NCBI GenBank assembly: GCA_958296035.1 | Contig: OY282431.1 | Span: 1,429,001 to 1,493,000 of the forward strand | DNA from: Paracoccaceae bacterium | GTDB taxonomy: Bacteria; Pseudomonadota; Alphaproteobacteria; Rhodobacterales; Rhodobacteraceae | Direction: 5' to 3' | DNA: 64,000 bases | Shown: positions 29,253 through 37,849 of the stretch, in pieces | Layout of the letters: every line of letters starts with the position of its first letter | Numbering within the stretch: position 1 is the stretch's first letter | Notes under the pieces: model-generated | What the model was told of the DNA's origin: nothing | Database searches by the model: none | What the model saw: the letters and a program-made list of their open reading frames with translations, nothing else | Translations under genes and position numbers: made by a program

Positions 29253-31427
29253 TCAACCCTCCCCGACCTGCCCGCTGTCCGGACACGCAAGTCCGGCCAG
29301 AAGCGGGGTGTCCAGGTCAGGGCTGATCCGGACATGGAGCCCGCGGTTCCGGCCCAGGGTGACAAAGATGGCCGGCAACGTCCCGGCCTGCATGCGCGTC
29401 CAGATCGTTTGCCTGCTGACGCCGAGACGGGCCACGGCCGTGGCCAGTGGAACATAGCCGTCCGGCGGCTCGGGGCAGAACCGGGCCCGGATGTCATCGG
29501 TCAGGCGGATGCGCATCGGGGCACCGGAAACGTCCGGCTGGATCGACGGCAGCAGCCCCTTGCGGACCCAGCGGTAAAGCGTTGTTTTCGTCACACCCAG
29601 CTCGGCAGCGGCTTCGGCTCCGCTCAGCACCGGCGCGCCCGACGCATCAGGCTCAGGCGGCGGACAGACGGGAACCCCATGACGGCGTCGCAAGTCGCCA
29701 ACCCGTGCGGCCGTGAACGGCAACCCCCGGGCCGTTGTCCGCTTCTGACGATTGAGAACCCGGGCGATCTCCCAATCCGGGTAAAACGCCGCCAGCCGGT
29801 GCAAGAGATCCACCGTGTCCGCATCGTCACGCGTGACCTTCCGAAAGCCGCCAAGAACCGGCATGTGGTGATCATCGCTCCGCCCGCCCTTCCAATGCAT
29901 GACAACACGGATCTGCATGGCCTCCCGGTCGATGCTCAGGATCACGTCATCAAGCAGGCAGGCAAGCAGTCGCTTGCGATCCCGCGCCGTGGTCTCTTCT
30001 GCCGCCCACAGTCGCGGCAACTCCCGGCCCAACGCCGCCAGCCGTTTCGGGTCCGGCTCGGGTGAGTGTTCGGCTGTGGCCACATCAAGCTGCTGCCGGG
30101 CACGCGCCTGCTCTCGCAGGGCCAACTCCCAGTCCCGTTCCAGCGTCGCTGCAATCAGCCGGTTGTCGGGGTCAACCTGACGATAGCGCCGCTCGGCCAG
30201 CGAGGCGTCGTAACGGCAACGCTGCAACGCCAGGCGATGACTGCGCAGGGCGGCCTCTCGCTCGGCAACAACACGCTTTTCCGCCGCCCGCACCGCCGTC
30301 ATGGCTGCCGAGCCCACCGCGGCCAGAAAACTGTCGGCGACCAACTTGTCAACGCGAACACCGCCAATCGAAAAACAGCTGTCGTATCTGCCCCTGTAAC
30401 TCGTGCGGCGCCGGCAGATATAACGCCACGACTTGTTATACTGGCTCCCCATGGCACGGCCGCAATGGCCACACACCGCCAGGCCCTGCAGCAAAGCCGG
30501 CCCGGCGCCCGGCGCACCACGGTCCTGCGGCCGCTTGCCCTGGTTGCAAAACAGCTGGTCCTGGATACGGTGCCAGGTCCGAAGGTCCACATAAGCCTCA
30601 TGATGATCCGGAATCCATATCCGCCAGTTCTCGCGATGCGGACCAACCAAAGGCCCCGGCCGACGGGCCCAGGCATAGACGCCGGCCATCTTCGGGTTCT
30701 TCAGCAGGGCCTGAACACGGCTGTAGTCCGCCTCCTGCCAACGCAAGCGACCAGACCTGCAAACCGGAACGCGAACCCCGGCGTCACGCAGAAGTTGCGC
30801 CGCCGCACGAGCCGTCCCCGCCTCCTGAAAAGCGCTGAATACACGCTCGATCGCATCCCGGACCTGCTGGTCCGGATCCTTGACAAGCGTCTCACCGGCC
30901 AGCACGTAGCCGGCCGGAAGATTGCTGTACAAGGCTCCACGCTTCGCCTTGTTGCGCTGCCCGCCGAGCAGACGACTTTTGATGATCGACAGTTCCGAGG
31001 CATTGACGGCCCCTTTGATGCCCAGGATCAGATCGTCATCATTGCGCCCCGGGGTATAAACGTGACTGTCCTCGACAATCAGCGTGCCAGTCCGGCAGCA
31101 AAGATCCACCAGGTGAACCCATTCGACCTGGTTGCGAGACAGACGCGACATCTCAATCCCGAACACCGCACCAACCTGACCAAGTTCAACCTTCCGGCAC
31201 AGCTGGTCAAAACCCCGACGCAACCCCGCAACCGCACCGCTCATCCCGAGATCGCCATCTATCGTCTCTATAAGCTGCTCGGGCCAGCCAAACGCCCGGG
31301 CCCGTTCGGTCATCGCATACTGCCGTCGGGTCGATTCCCGATTGTTCTGAACCTGACCCGGGCTCGATTGGCGCACGTAGACAATGGCAAGGCGCGACAG
31401 ATGGTCAGCCGTGATCCGTTCCGTCAT
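29253..31427 (-). CDS. Large serine recombinase with zinc ribbon and C-terminal helix-turn-helix
   Basis: The 724-residue protein begins MTERITADHLSRLAIVYVRQ and carries the resolvase catalytic serine in YVRQSSPGQV (Ser21). The catalytic domain continues with SRLSRNQVEW and LGIKGAVNASELSIIKSRLL. A recombinase domain follows (about 170-270: DAIERVFSAFQEAGTARAAA). A zinc ribbon (VCGHCGRAMG, about residues 325-360) and a coiled region (about 380-450) come next. The C-terminus has two DNA-binding segments, EAAAELGVTKTTLYRWVRKG and LATAVARLGVSRQTIWTRMQ. This tail is longer than in phage integrases and marks the transposon-type family. The start follows GGGAG; the first codons overlap a 57-residue frame. 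Confidence 0.9.
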   Translation of the reverse strand: MTERITADHLSRLAIVYVRQSSPGQVQNNRESTRRQYAMTERARAFGWPEQLIETIDGDLGMSGAVAGLRRGFDQLCRKVELGQVGAVFGIEMSRLSRNQVEWVHLVDLCCRTGTLIVEDSHVYTPGRNDDDLILGIKGAVNASELSIIKSRLLGGQRNKAKRGALYSNLPAGYVLAGETLVKDPDQQVRDAIERVFSAFQEAGTARAAAQLLRDAGVRVPVCRSGRLRWQEADYSRVQALLKNPKMAGVYAWARRPGPLVGPHRENWRIWIPDHHEAYVDLRTWHRIQDQLFCNQGKRPQDRGAPGAGPALLQGLAVCGHCGRAMGSQYNKSWRYICRRRTSYRGRYDSCFSIGGVRVDKLVADSFLAAVGSAAMTAVRAAEKRVVAEREAALRSHRLALQRCRYDASLAERRYRQVDPDNRLIAATLERDWELALREQARARQQLDVATAEHSPEPDPKRLAALGRELPRLWAAEETTARDRKRLLACLLDDVILSIDREAMQIRVVMHWKGGRSDDHHMPVLGGFRKVTRDDADTVDLLHRLAAFYPDWEIARVLNRQKRTTARGLPFTAARVGDLRRRHGVPVCPPPEPDASGAPVLSGAEAAAELGVTKTTLYRWVRKGLLPSIQPDVSGAPMRIRLTDDIRARFCPEPPDGYVPLATAVARLGVSRQTIWTRMQAGTLPAIFVTLGRNRGLHVRISPDLDTPLLAGLACPDSGQVGEG

Positions 31428-31578
31428 CGTCCTGCTCCCGAGCCGCCACACGGATCATCAGATCTGCCAGCACCTCTATGAACGCCTGGCGAGCTTCCTC
31501 CGGTATCGACTCCCAGCGCTGCTGCTGCTCCCGCCACTCCAGCAGGCTCAGCAGGGTGCGTTCCCGATCTTGCGCCAT
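31405..31578 (-). CDS. Small 57-residue protein overlapping the recombinase start
   Basis: ATG 31578 opens a 57-codon frame beginning MAQDRERTLLSLLEWREQQQ and continuing RWESIPEEARQAFIEVLADL, then a tail rich in Asp, ending at TGA 31405. The composition is balanced and helix-forming, unlike random frames. GGCAGGAAG lies just before the start. Its last 23 bases overlap the recombinase ATG, giving translational coupling. Similar serine recombinase operons often carry a small protein at this position, probably an accessory factor, but the role is not known. It also overlaps the tail of the DUF5372-like frame in a different phase. Confidence 0.65.
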   Translation of the reverse strand: MAQDRERTLLSLLEWREQQQRWESIPEEARQAFIEVLADLMIRVAAREQDDDGTDHG

Positions 31579-31912
31579 CTTCCTGCCGTCGTCTCAAGGC
31601 ACTGACAAGATCCGCCAATGCCATGAAATCCGCCAGCAGTCCATGAACTGCAAGATCGCTGACCAAACGCCGCTCAAGACTCGTCCAGGCGGCCGGCATC
31701 CACTGACGGCTGCCGTCCGCAAACTCGACCTCAACAATCAGCCGGCCGGAGCCCTCACGGCGACGGCTGCCGAGAACCGTGATGTCCTGACCATCGAAAG
31801 GATGGCCATGACGGCACAAGATAACAGGCTGGCTCTCAAAGTGGTGTTTTATATCATCAGAAGAGGGACTTGTGATAATTCGACAAGCGGCAGCAAACCT
31901 CCGCAGGCGCAA
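31424..31912 (-). CDS. DUF5372-like protein, partner of the serine recombinase
   Basis: The 162-codon frame contains the DUF5372-type block RHGHPFDGQDITVLGSRRRE and FADGSRQWMPAAWTSLERRL, followed by a helical stretch (LLADFMALADLVSALRRR). The family is found next to recombinases of this class; the function is unknown. The conserved part ends near residue 110. The remaining 50 residues are Gly- and Ala-rich and lie over the 57-residue gene in another frame, so the true stop may have been lost by a frameshift near 31580. The start is uncertain: ATG 31912 is the first, but a non-ATG start nearer RHGHPF is possible. Confidence 0.6.
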   Translation of the reverse strand: MRLRRFAAACRIITSPSSDDIKHHFESQPVILCRHGHPFDGQDITVLGSRRREGSGRLIVEVEFADGSRQWMPAAWTSLERRLVSDLAVHGLLADFMALADLVSALRRRQEDGARSGTHPAEPAGVAGAAAALGVDTGGSSPGVHRGAGRSDDPCGGSGAGR

Positions 31913-32560
31913 GCGCGAGCAAGGTTCATGTTCAAGGTACTATCCTCACGGAAAGCGTTTGGGCTGGATTCCTGCTTTCAGGTCGGCCTTGTTCGCCAGG
32001 TGGTCATGCCGTTCCCATCGGTCAACATCCTCCCAATGAATTGCCGATCATGTCTTGCAGCATAAAAAGCTGACAAGGAAGAATCGTCGATAAGCATCAA
32101 TCGGAAAACTCCAGTCAGGACCAACAGCTGTGAGACACTGGCGACGTCACAGCGGCGTCACTCGATACGGCCGAGCTTTCGCGGAGGGAGCGCGGCAAAG
32201 GCTTGCGCCAGATCGTCCCAGCCTCAGAACTTCCAGAGTTGCCAGTCCAAAGTTGAACAGACTGTCTCAGCCCAGACAGGACGATCTGGGAAAACACTCA
32301 CAAATCTCCGAGCGAATCAACAACTCTCATGCCCGTAACGCGATGCAACCGCGTCAAATCCTACAGCAAAACCAACTCGGCCGACCGACAAGCTGCCGCT
32401 ATTATTCCTCGAATACCACAACTGGTGATCTTGACAGTGCAGGTCGGGATACTATCCTGGATTGCGGGGGAGGGCGCCATTCTCGGTATTTCAAATGCCT
32501 TGTGAATTGATCGACTCCTTCATTGACGGCGTCGAGCACCAGAGCGCTCGCCTGAATTGT
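31913..32560. other. Gene-poor interval between the recombinase module and fdxA
   Basis: About 650 bases without a recognisable gene on either strand. It includes the unidentified left end of the recombinase module. No inverted copy of the 20-base repeat at 28868-29104 was seen here. No clear terminator for the fdxA operon is visible. Confidence 0.45.
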
Positions 32561-32902
32561 TCAATCGCCAGCGGCGGGGTCAGCAGGCCGACAGCTCACC
32601 TCGGGATGGTCCAGCTCTGTGCGGTACTCCGGTGTCAACCCTCCAGGCTCGCCCCAACCGGTAACGCTCTCTCCGAAGAACTCAGCATTTATTCTTGTGA
32701 ATTCGTTTGAAACTTCCGGTAGATCTTCTTTGTGCCAAATGGCGTCGACGGGGCAAACCGACTCGCATATTGCACAATTGATGCATTCGTCTGGCTGGAT
32801 ATAAAACATGCGTCCACCCTCATAAATGCAGTCAACCGGGCACACGTCGACGCACGCTCCGTCCTTGATGTCAATGCATGCCTCGTTGATTACGTATGTC
32901 AT
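32561..32902 (-). CDS. fdxA: Seven-iron ferredoxin (FdxA-like, [3Fe-4S][4Fe-4S])
   Basis: This 113-residue ferredoxin starts MTYVINEACIDIKDGACVDV, followed by CPVDCIYEGG and the second cluster motif CINCAICESVCPVDAI. The first motif has one cysteine fewer in the CxxC position (C-x7-C-x3-C-x3-C), fitting a [3Fe-4S] centre, and the second is a normal [4Fe-4S] site. The length and the aspartate-rich opening resemble actinobacterial FdxA more than the usual proteobacterial protein, as far as I can judge by eye. It is the last gene of a seven-gene operon, starting seven bases after the hydratase stop. It probably passes electrons to or from the operon's flavoprotein. Confidence 0.88.
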   Translation of the reverse strand: MTYVINEACIDIKDGACVDVCPVDCIYEGGRMFYIQPDECINCAICESVCPVDAIWHKEDLPEVSNEFTRINAEFFGESVTGWGEPGGLTPEYRTELDHPEVSCRPADPAAGD

Positions 32903-32909
32903 GATCCGA

Positions 32910-33677
32910 CTATTTCCCGGTCCACACAGGGACTCGTTTTTCCCTGAATGCGTTTACACCCTCTTGGGCATCCAGGCTGCCAAGTGCCTCTGCCAGCGAC
33001 AGCGAATGATGCCTCCTGGCTTTGGCTACGTTCATATCGGCTGTATCGTTTACACATCTCTTAATTGCCTTAAGACTAAGCGGCGCGCATGAAAGAATGT
33101 CCTTGATCCACGAATTGACCGTGTCATCCAGACACTCGTCTGGCACGACCTCGTTGATCAGCCCCCAAATTGCCAACTGCTTCGCAGGAACGCTTCGGCC
33201 AGTCAGGAGCATGCCGAGAGCGAGATTTCGCGGGATCATTCTGGGTAATACGATCATTCCATCCAAGGGAAGTCTGCCTACGCGCGGTTCGGGAAGCCCG
33301 AAGGTTGCCGAATCGGAGGCAATCACAATATCGCATCCAAGCACGATCTCAAATCCCCCGCCGAATGCCAAACCGTTGACCTTGGCAATTAGAGGGCAGT
33401 TCAAGCGGCCACCGCAGGCGATTCCTGCAAACCCGTAGCGTCCGGTCATACTCCAGTAGGCAATGCCTTCAGGACCCTCCTCCTTCATGTCGGCACCAGC
33501 ACAAAACGCTCTTCCGGTCCCGGTGAGCACAGCACAACGGATACCACTCCGGTCATTGATCTCTGACCAGATTGCGTCAAGTTCGCGCTCAGTCTGCTGA
33601 TCGATGGCGTTCAGACGGTCGGGTCGGTTGAGCCTGACATGCGCTACACCACAAGAGACTTCAAACTCTACGCTCAT
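32910..33677 (-). CDS. Enoyl-CoA hydratase/isomerase family protein
   Basis: This 255-residue crotonase-fold protein shows VRLNRPDRLNAIDQQTERE near the start, the CoA-binding loop GRAFCAGADMKEEG, the oxyanion-hole segment NGLAFGGGFEIVLGCDIVIA and FGLPEPRVGRLP, where the Glu aligns with a catalytic glutamate of hydratases. The start is ATG 33677, overlapping the CoA-transferase stop (ATGA); an in-frame ATG seven codons upstream is less likely. In this operon it should act on an acyl-CoA made by the CoA-transferase, by hydration, isomerisation or C-C cleavage. The exact reaction cannot be read from the sequence. Confidence 0.88.
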   Translation of the reverse strand: MSVEFEVSCGVAHVRLNRPDRLNAIDQQTERELDAIWSEINDRSGIRCAVLTGTGRAFCAGADMKEEGPEGIAYWSMTGRYGFAGIACGGRLNCPLIAKVNGLAFGGGFEIVLGCDIVIASDSATFGLPEPRVGRLPLDGMIVLPRMIPRNLALGMLLTGRSVPAKQLAIWGLINEVVPDECLDDTVNSWIKDILSCAPLSLKAIKRCVNDTADMNVAKARRHHSLSLAEALGSLDAQEGVNAFREKRVPVWTGK

Positions 33678-34852
33678 GCGGCCGCCGAGGCTGTACACTC
33701 GTCCAACACCTCTTCGGTATGCTCTCCCAATCGGGGAGGTGCAAGCCAGACACTGAACGGTGCGTTTGACATGTCTATGGGCGAAGCAACAAGTCGGACC
33801 GGTCCGCCCTTCGTGGGAGGAAGATTAACGATCATCCTGTTGTATTCTGTCTGCGGGTCCGACAATGCTTCACCGAGCGTAAGCACCGGCGCACACAGGA
33901 TGTCGACGGCATCCAACTGTTTCAGCCAGTGGGACGTGGAATTGCCGGCAAATCGTTCGCGAAATATTGCCTGGAGTTCGTCCCGGTTCCTGGTCTGTTC
34001 CTCCAGCGTGGCATACCTTCCGTCTTCCGATAGGTCCGGCAACCCCAGTGCCTGGCAAATGTTGCGCAGAGGATTCCTCTTGAATGCACCTATCATGACA
34101 ATATTGCTGTCAGTGGTTTCAAAAACGCCGGACAGAGGCATCGCAGCCCAGTTCAACTCCCTGTCGCGCATCATCAACATCGCCGCCTCCTGCATTTGCA
34201 TGGCAAGCATCGAGTTGAAGAGAGAAACCGAAACCTGCTGTCCTTCACCTGTCTTCTGCCTCTGCAAGAGGGCAAGCAAGATCCCTTGCACAAGGTGCAT
34301 TCCCGCTGAATAGTCGGCGAGCGCCGTCGGGTAGATGGAAACCGGCTGTCTGGTGTCGGCCCGGCGATGCATGGCACCGCTCATGGCTTGTGCCAGGACG
34401 TCCTGGCCTCCTTTATCAGCATAGGGACCGGCCAGACCAAAGCCGGTTCCGACAGCAAAGATAATTCGCGGATTGATCTTGTGCAGGTCCTCATATCCAA
34501 GCCCCATACGTTCCATTACGCCTGGCCTGAAGTTGTTGACCACGACGTCAATGGTCGAGATCATCTGCCTGACCGACTTCTTGCCGGCCTCCGATTTAAG
34601 ATCCAGCGTTATGCTTCTCTTGTTCCGGTTGAGGCTGGCGAAAACGGGATTGTTGCCGCCATCCGGATCACTCCCGATACTCCAGCGAGACAAATCGCCC
34701 AGCCCGACCCTCTCAACCTTGATCACATCGGCGCCATAGTCGCCAAGTACCTGTGTACAGCATGGCCCCAGCATAACCTGTGTGAAGTCCAGGACACGTA
34801 CCCCTTCGAGTGGAAGTGGAACCTGCCGATTTTGACTGTCCTTGTTCATCAT
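33674..34852 (-). CDS. Class III (CaiB/BaiF) CoA-transferase
   Basis: The 392-residue protein has the family opening LEGVRVLDFTQVMLGPCCTQ, then YGADVIKVERVGLGDLSRW and NRNKRSITLDLKSEAGKKSV. The catalytic aspartate is in KGGQDVLAQAMSGAMHR. The length is normal. These enzymes move CoA between acids, for example from succinyl-CoA or acetyl-CoA to the substrate acid. The start overlaps the flavoprotein stop by four bases and the end overlaps the hydratase start by four. It probably activates the imported acid or a product of the flavoprotein. Confidence 0.92.
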   Translation of the reverse strand: MMNKDSQNRQVPLPLEGVRVLDFTQVMLGPCCTQVLGDYGADVIKVERVGLGDLSRWSIGSDPDGGNNPVFASLNRNKRSITLDLKSEAGKKSVRQMISTIDVVVNNFRPGVMERMGLGYEDLHKINPRIIFAVGTGFGLAGPYADKGGQDVLAQAMSGAMHRRADTRQPVSIYPTALADYSAGMHLVQGILLALLQRQKTGEGQQVSVSLFNSMLAMQMQEAAMLMMRDRELNWAAMPLSGVFETTDSNIVMIGAFKRNPLRNICQALGLPDLSEDGRYATLEEQTRNRDELQAIFRERFAGNSTSHWLKQLDAVDILCAPVLTLGEALSDPQTEYNRMIVNLPPTKGGPVRLVASPIDMSNAPFSVWLAPPRLGEHTEEVLDECTASAAA

Positions 34853-36210
34853 GCAGCCTCCAGGAATTGGGCGTTTGCGGCAGGCTTGTCTCCCGGGTCC
34901 GCTCCTTGCGCTCTCATTTGTCGTTGAATGGCTTCTGCGTCCACATCGCGAACGGTAATACCTGCTTCAAGCGCCAGAACCGCGGCTATGCCGGTCGCTT
35001 CACCCATGGCCATGCAGGGAGGAATTTCCCTGCTGAGCTTCTGTGCCTGCGAAGTTGCCGAGTAATGGCGCCCGGCGACCAGCAACTGGTCAACCTGTTT
35101 CGGAACCAGAGCCCGGTACGGCGTATAATAGTCCCGGCCACGGCAGACGCTGTCGGGGAAGTGAATCCGCTCCAGCACGTCCTGCTTTGTAACGACATAT
35201 TCTCCTTCCAGCAATCGCGTCTGCCGGACACCGGTCTGAGGAGCAAAATCGACAAAGTACGCCTTTTCAAAACCAGGTACCCTCTGGCGTGCAAACTCCA
35301 GCAGTGCCTGCATTCGTCTGCGCCCCTCGAACTCCGCCGCGGTCAAGTCTTCAACCTTCAGGCCATCAAATCCGATCATGTGCGGGCAGTTGCACCAGAC
35401 AATTCCTGGCAGAGGTGTCTTCAGCCACCAGTAGTCCCAGCATCCGCGGATGATCTTCTTTGCCTCGCGCTCGAGTTTGAAGAACTTGTCCGGTTCTTCG
35501 AATTGAAATTTCTCGGCAAGGTCCGTGTCAACGCCGCCAATTCGCGACACAGTTGTGACGATGAACGATCCGTCAGAAAATGGTGCGCCAGCGCTGGCAG
35601 CAACGTCAAGGTCGCCAGTTGCGTCTATGACTACCTTTCCGCGTATCGCCTGCGGGCCCTGCTTGGATTCAACTATCACCCCGGTGGCACGTCCATCTTC
35701 GACAATCGCCGACTGAAACCAACTGTGCAGACGAAGCCGAACACCAGCCTCACCAACCATATCGAGCGAGGCTTGCTTGAATCCATCTGGATCGAACGCA
35801 GCGGCAAACACAACCGGATGCGGCCTGTAATTGACATGAAAGTCACAAACTCCCCAGCGAGACCATTTGCGGCAGATTTCGGCAGTTCCTCGCACGGAGT
35901 CCCGGCGGTCGCTTTCAGGAGGGTAAACACAGAGGCCCCGGGAATGCATCCTGTCGATTATTTCCATGGCAAGACCACGCACCGAAATCTCGGTCTGGTT
36001 GTGCATGTCGTCGAGAACCAGAACCATTCCGCCAGTCGCCAGTCCGCCAAGATAGGCGTAGCGTTCCAAAAGAACGACCGACGCGCCGTTCCGGGCTGCC
36101 GAAACAGCTGCTGCAATACCTGCCGGTCCACCTCCGACGACGACAACGTCGGCTGAATCTACAACAGGGACAGATGCTGCCCTGCGCTTGACGATTTCCA
36201 GTAAGTTCAT
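34849..36210 (-). CDS. FAD-dependent oxidoreductase (FAD_oxidored family)
   Basis: This 453-residue flavoprotein has an N-terminal Rossmann motif (VVVVGGGPAGIAAAVSAARN, about residues 23-42) followed by LLERYAYLGGLATGGMVLVL, the FAD-binding pattern of the FAD_oxidored group. The second FAD contact is GKVVIDATGDLDVAASAG. The C-terminal part has QLLVAGRHYSATSQAQKLSR and CMAMGEATGIAAVLALEAG. The group includes oxidoreductases of poorly known substrate. There is no signal peptide, so it acts in the cytoplasm. It lies 20 bases after the permease gene and overlaps the CoA-transferase. With fdxA in the same operon, ferredoxin may be its electron partner. Confidence 0.85.
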   Translation of the reverse strand: MNLLEIVKRRAASVPVVDSADVVVVGGGPAGIAAAVSAARNGASVVLLERYAYLGGLATGGMVLVLDDMHNQTEISVRGLAMEIIDRMHSRGLCVYPPESDRRDSVRGTAEICRKWSRWGVCDFHVNYRPHPVVFAAAFDPDGFKQASLDMVGEAGVRLRLHSWFQSAIVEDGRATGVIVESKQGPQAIRGKVVIDATGDLDVAASAGAPFSDGSFIVTTVSRIGGVDTDLAEKFQFEEPDKFFKLEREAKKIIRGCWDYWWLKTPLPGIVWCNCPHMIGFDGLKVEDLTAAEFEGRRRMQALLEFARQRVPGFEKAYFVDFAPQTGVRQTRLLEGEYVVTKQDVLERIHFPDSVCRGRDYYTPYRALVPKQVDQLLVAGRHYSATSQAQKLSREIPPCMAMGEATGIAAVLALEAGITVRDVDAEAIQRQMRAQGADPGDKPAANAQFLEAA

Positions 36211-36229
36211 CTTCCTTGCACTTTCCCTG

Positions 36230-37036
36230 TTAGTGTACGGAGCCGGTTTTCCATTTCACGAAACGGCGCTCAGCAAGAGTCGTTAAAACGAATCCTGCAA
36301 CAGCCATGCTGGCTCCCAGTATGACCGTTGCATAAAGCATCGGCGAACGGAAGTTGTAGGTCGCCTCGATGATCAGTGAGCCCAGTCCGTAATTCGATCC
36401 GATCCATTCGCCGACGATTGCTCCGATCACGCAAGTGGTTGAGGCAATCTTGAGGGCAGCAAACAGGAACGGCAACGAACTCTGTACCCTGATTTTCCAC
36501 AGGATCTCGCGGTTGCTTGCCGAAAGAACCTGCATCAGTTCAAACATTTGCGGGCTGACAGCCTTGAGGCCGCGAACCATGTTGACAAGGGTTGGAAAGA
36601 AACAAATCAACGACGCAATGACGATTTTCGGCGCATAGCCATTCCCGAGAATGAGTACAAGAATGGGAGCAATGGCAATGATCGGGATCGTGTTTACAAA
36701 TACTGCGATCGGGTAGAAAGCTCTTTCCGCAAAGCGGCTGTGAACGAACCAGATGGCAAGCAGGACGGCAACCGAATTTCCCAGAATAAAGCCGGCCATC
36801 GCCTCAAACAGGGTCGGCAGGAAGTTGATCCAGAGAACATCACCCTTTTCAACGAATACCATTGCCACCTGGACAGGACTGGGTGCAATGTAGGTCGGAA
36901 TCCCGAATACAGTCACCACGAGGTGCCACAGGAGCAACAGCGCGATCGCTGTGCCAATCGACGGCAGCCTGTTGCGCCACACGCGGAGCCGTTGCTCCGC
37001 TATGTAATCAGCAATTGCCTGCTCCTGTCCAGCCAT
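36230..37036 (-). CDS. ABC transporter permease (SsuC/TauC type)
   Basis: This 268-residue permease has about six membrane segments. The family pattern includes IALLLLWHLVVTVFGIPTYI, APSPVQVAMVFVEKG and NTIPIIAIAPILVLILGNG. The ATPase-contact loop is in FELMQVLSASNREILWKIRV and the following GAIVGEWIGSNYGLGSLI is typical. It is the membrane part of a nitrate/sulfonate/taurine-type importer. The gene begins directly after the ATPase stop. Confidence 0.92.
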   Translation of the reverse strand: MAGQEQAIADYIAEQRLRVWRNRLPSIGTAIALLLLWHLVVTVFGIPTYIAPSPVQVAMVFVEKGDVLWINFLPTLFEAMAGFILGNSVAVLLAIWFVHSRFAERAFYPIAVFVNTIPIIAIAPILVLILGNGYAPKIVIASLICFFPTLVNMVRGLKAVSPQMFELMQVLSASNREILWKIRVQSSLPFLFAALKIASTTCVIGAIVGEWIGSNYGLGSLIIEATYNFRSPMLYATVILGASMAVAGFVLTTLAERRFVKWKTGSVH

Positions 37037-37849
37037 TCAGACGCGTCCTGCTTCTGCCAGCAGTGTCCGGAGGCAGCCGGTCACCTGCACGAAATCCAAA
37101 GTATCGCGAATTGCCGGCTTTCTTGGCGATGAAAACTCGATGTCCATGAATTCCAGCACCCTTCCGGGGTGCCTTGACAAAACCAGACACTTTTGGCCAA
37201 GGTAAGCAGCTTCCGGAATGGAGTGTGTCACGAAAACGATGGTCGTGCCCGTATCTTTCCAAATCCGCAGCAATTCCTCGTTGAGTTTGTCGCGTGTAAT
37301 CTCGTCGAGTGCCCCGAAGGGTTCATCCATCAGCAATACTCGCGGTCGGCAAACAAGGGCCCGTGCAATCGATACACGCTGTTGCATCCCGCCGGACAAT
37401 TCGTGCGGCAATGCTCCCTCCCGACCCGAAAGGCCGACAAGTTCCAGCAGTTCCGCTGGTTCCGCATGCTTTTCGATATTGTCCTGACGGCGCCCGACTT
37501 CCAAGGGAAGCAGGACGTTTTCAAGTGCCGTTCGCCAGGGGAGCAGCGTGGATTCCTGAAAGACAAAGGCAAAGTCCCGCGCCAGGCGCGCTTGCTCGGG
37601 CGTACGCCCAAAGACCGTGATCTTTCCTTGATCGGCGTCCACGAGGTTGGCGATCGCTCGAAGCAGCGTGGACTTTCCACAGCCTGATGGCCCAACCAGG
37701 GTTATCAGGCTGCCTTTCGGGACCTCGAACGTGATGTCTTCAAGGGCGGTGATCCGGTTCAGAGGGTCGCCGAACCGGACCGCCAATTCTTCAATCGAGA
37801 TCGCGGAGTTTCCAGAATGTCCTGGCAACACTGCGGCCTGTATTGTCAA
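37037..37849 (-). CDS. ABC transporter ATP-binding protein (SsuB/TauB type)
   Basis: This 270-residue ATPase has Walker A GPSGCGKST (about residues 53-61), signature LSGGMQQRVSIARAL and Walker B VLLMDEPFGALD, followed by the H-loop VFVTHSIPEAAYLG. The Q-loop reads FQESTLLPWRTALENV, with the LLPW form typical of the nitrate/sulfonate group. It overlaps the binding protein stop by four bases. It powers import by the adjacent permease. Confidence 0.94.
   Translation of the reverse strand: MTIQAAVLPGHSGNSAISIEELAVRFGDPLNRITALEDITFEVPKGSLITLVGPSGCGKSTLLRAIANLVDADQGKITVFGRTPEQARLARDFAFVFQESTLLPWRTALENVLLPLEVGRRQDNIEKHAEPAELLELVGLSGREGALPHELSGGMQQRVSIARALVCRPRVLLMDEPFGALDEITRDKLNEELLRIWKDTGTTIVFVTHSIPEAAYLGQKCLVLSRHPGRVLEFMDIEFSSPRKPAIRDTLDFVQVTGCLRTLLAEAGRV

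Noticed and set aside
30066-31481. A 471-codon frame antisense to the serine recombinase
   Set aside because: The recombinase on the other strand carries the catalytic serine, zinc ribbon and helix-turn-helix motifs; the antisense frame has none.
34810-36156. A 448-codon frame antisense to the FAD-dependent oxidoreductase
   Set aside because: The minus-strand flavoprotein has clear FAD motifs and operon overlaps; the plus-strand frame lacks motifs.
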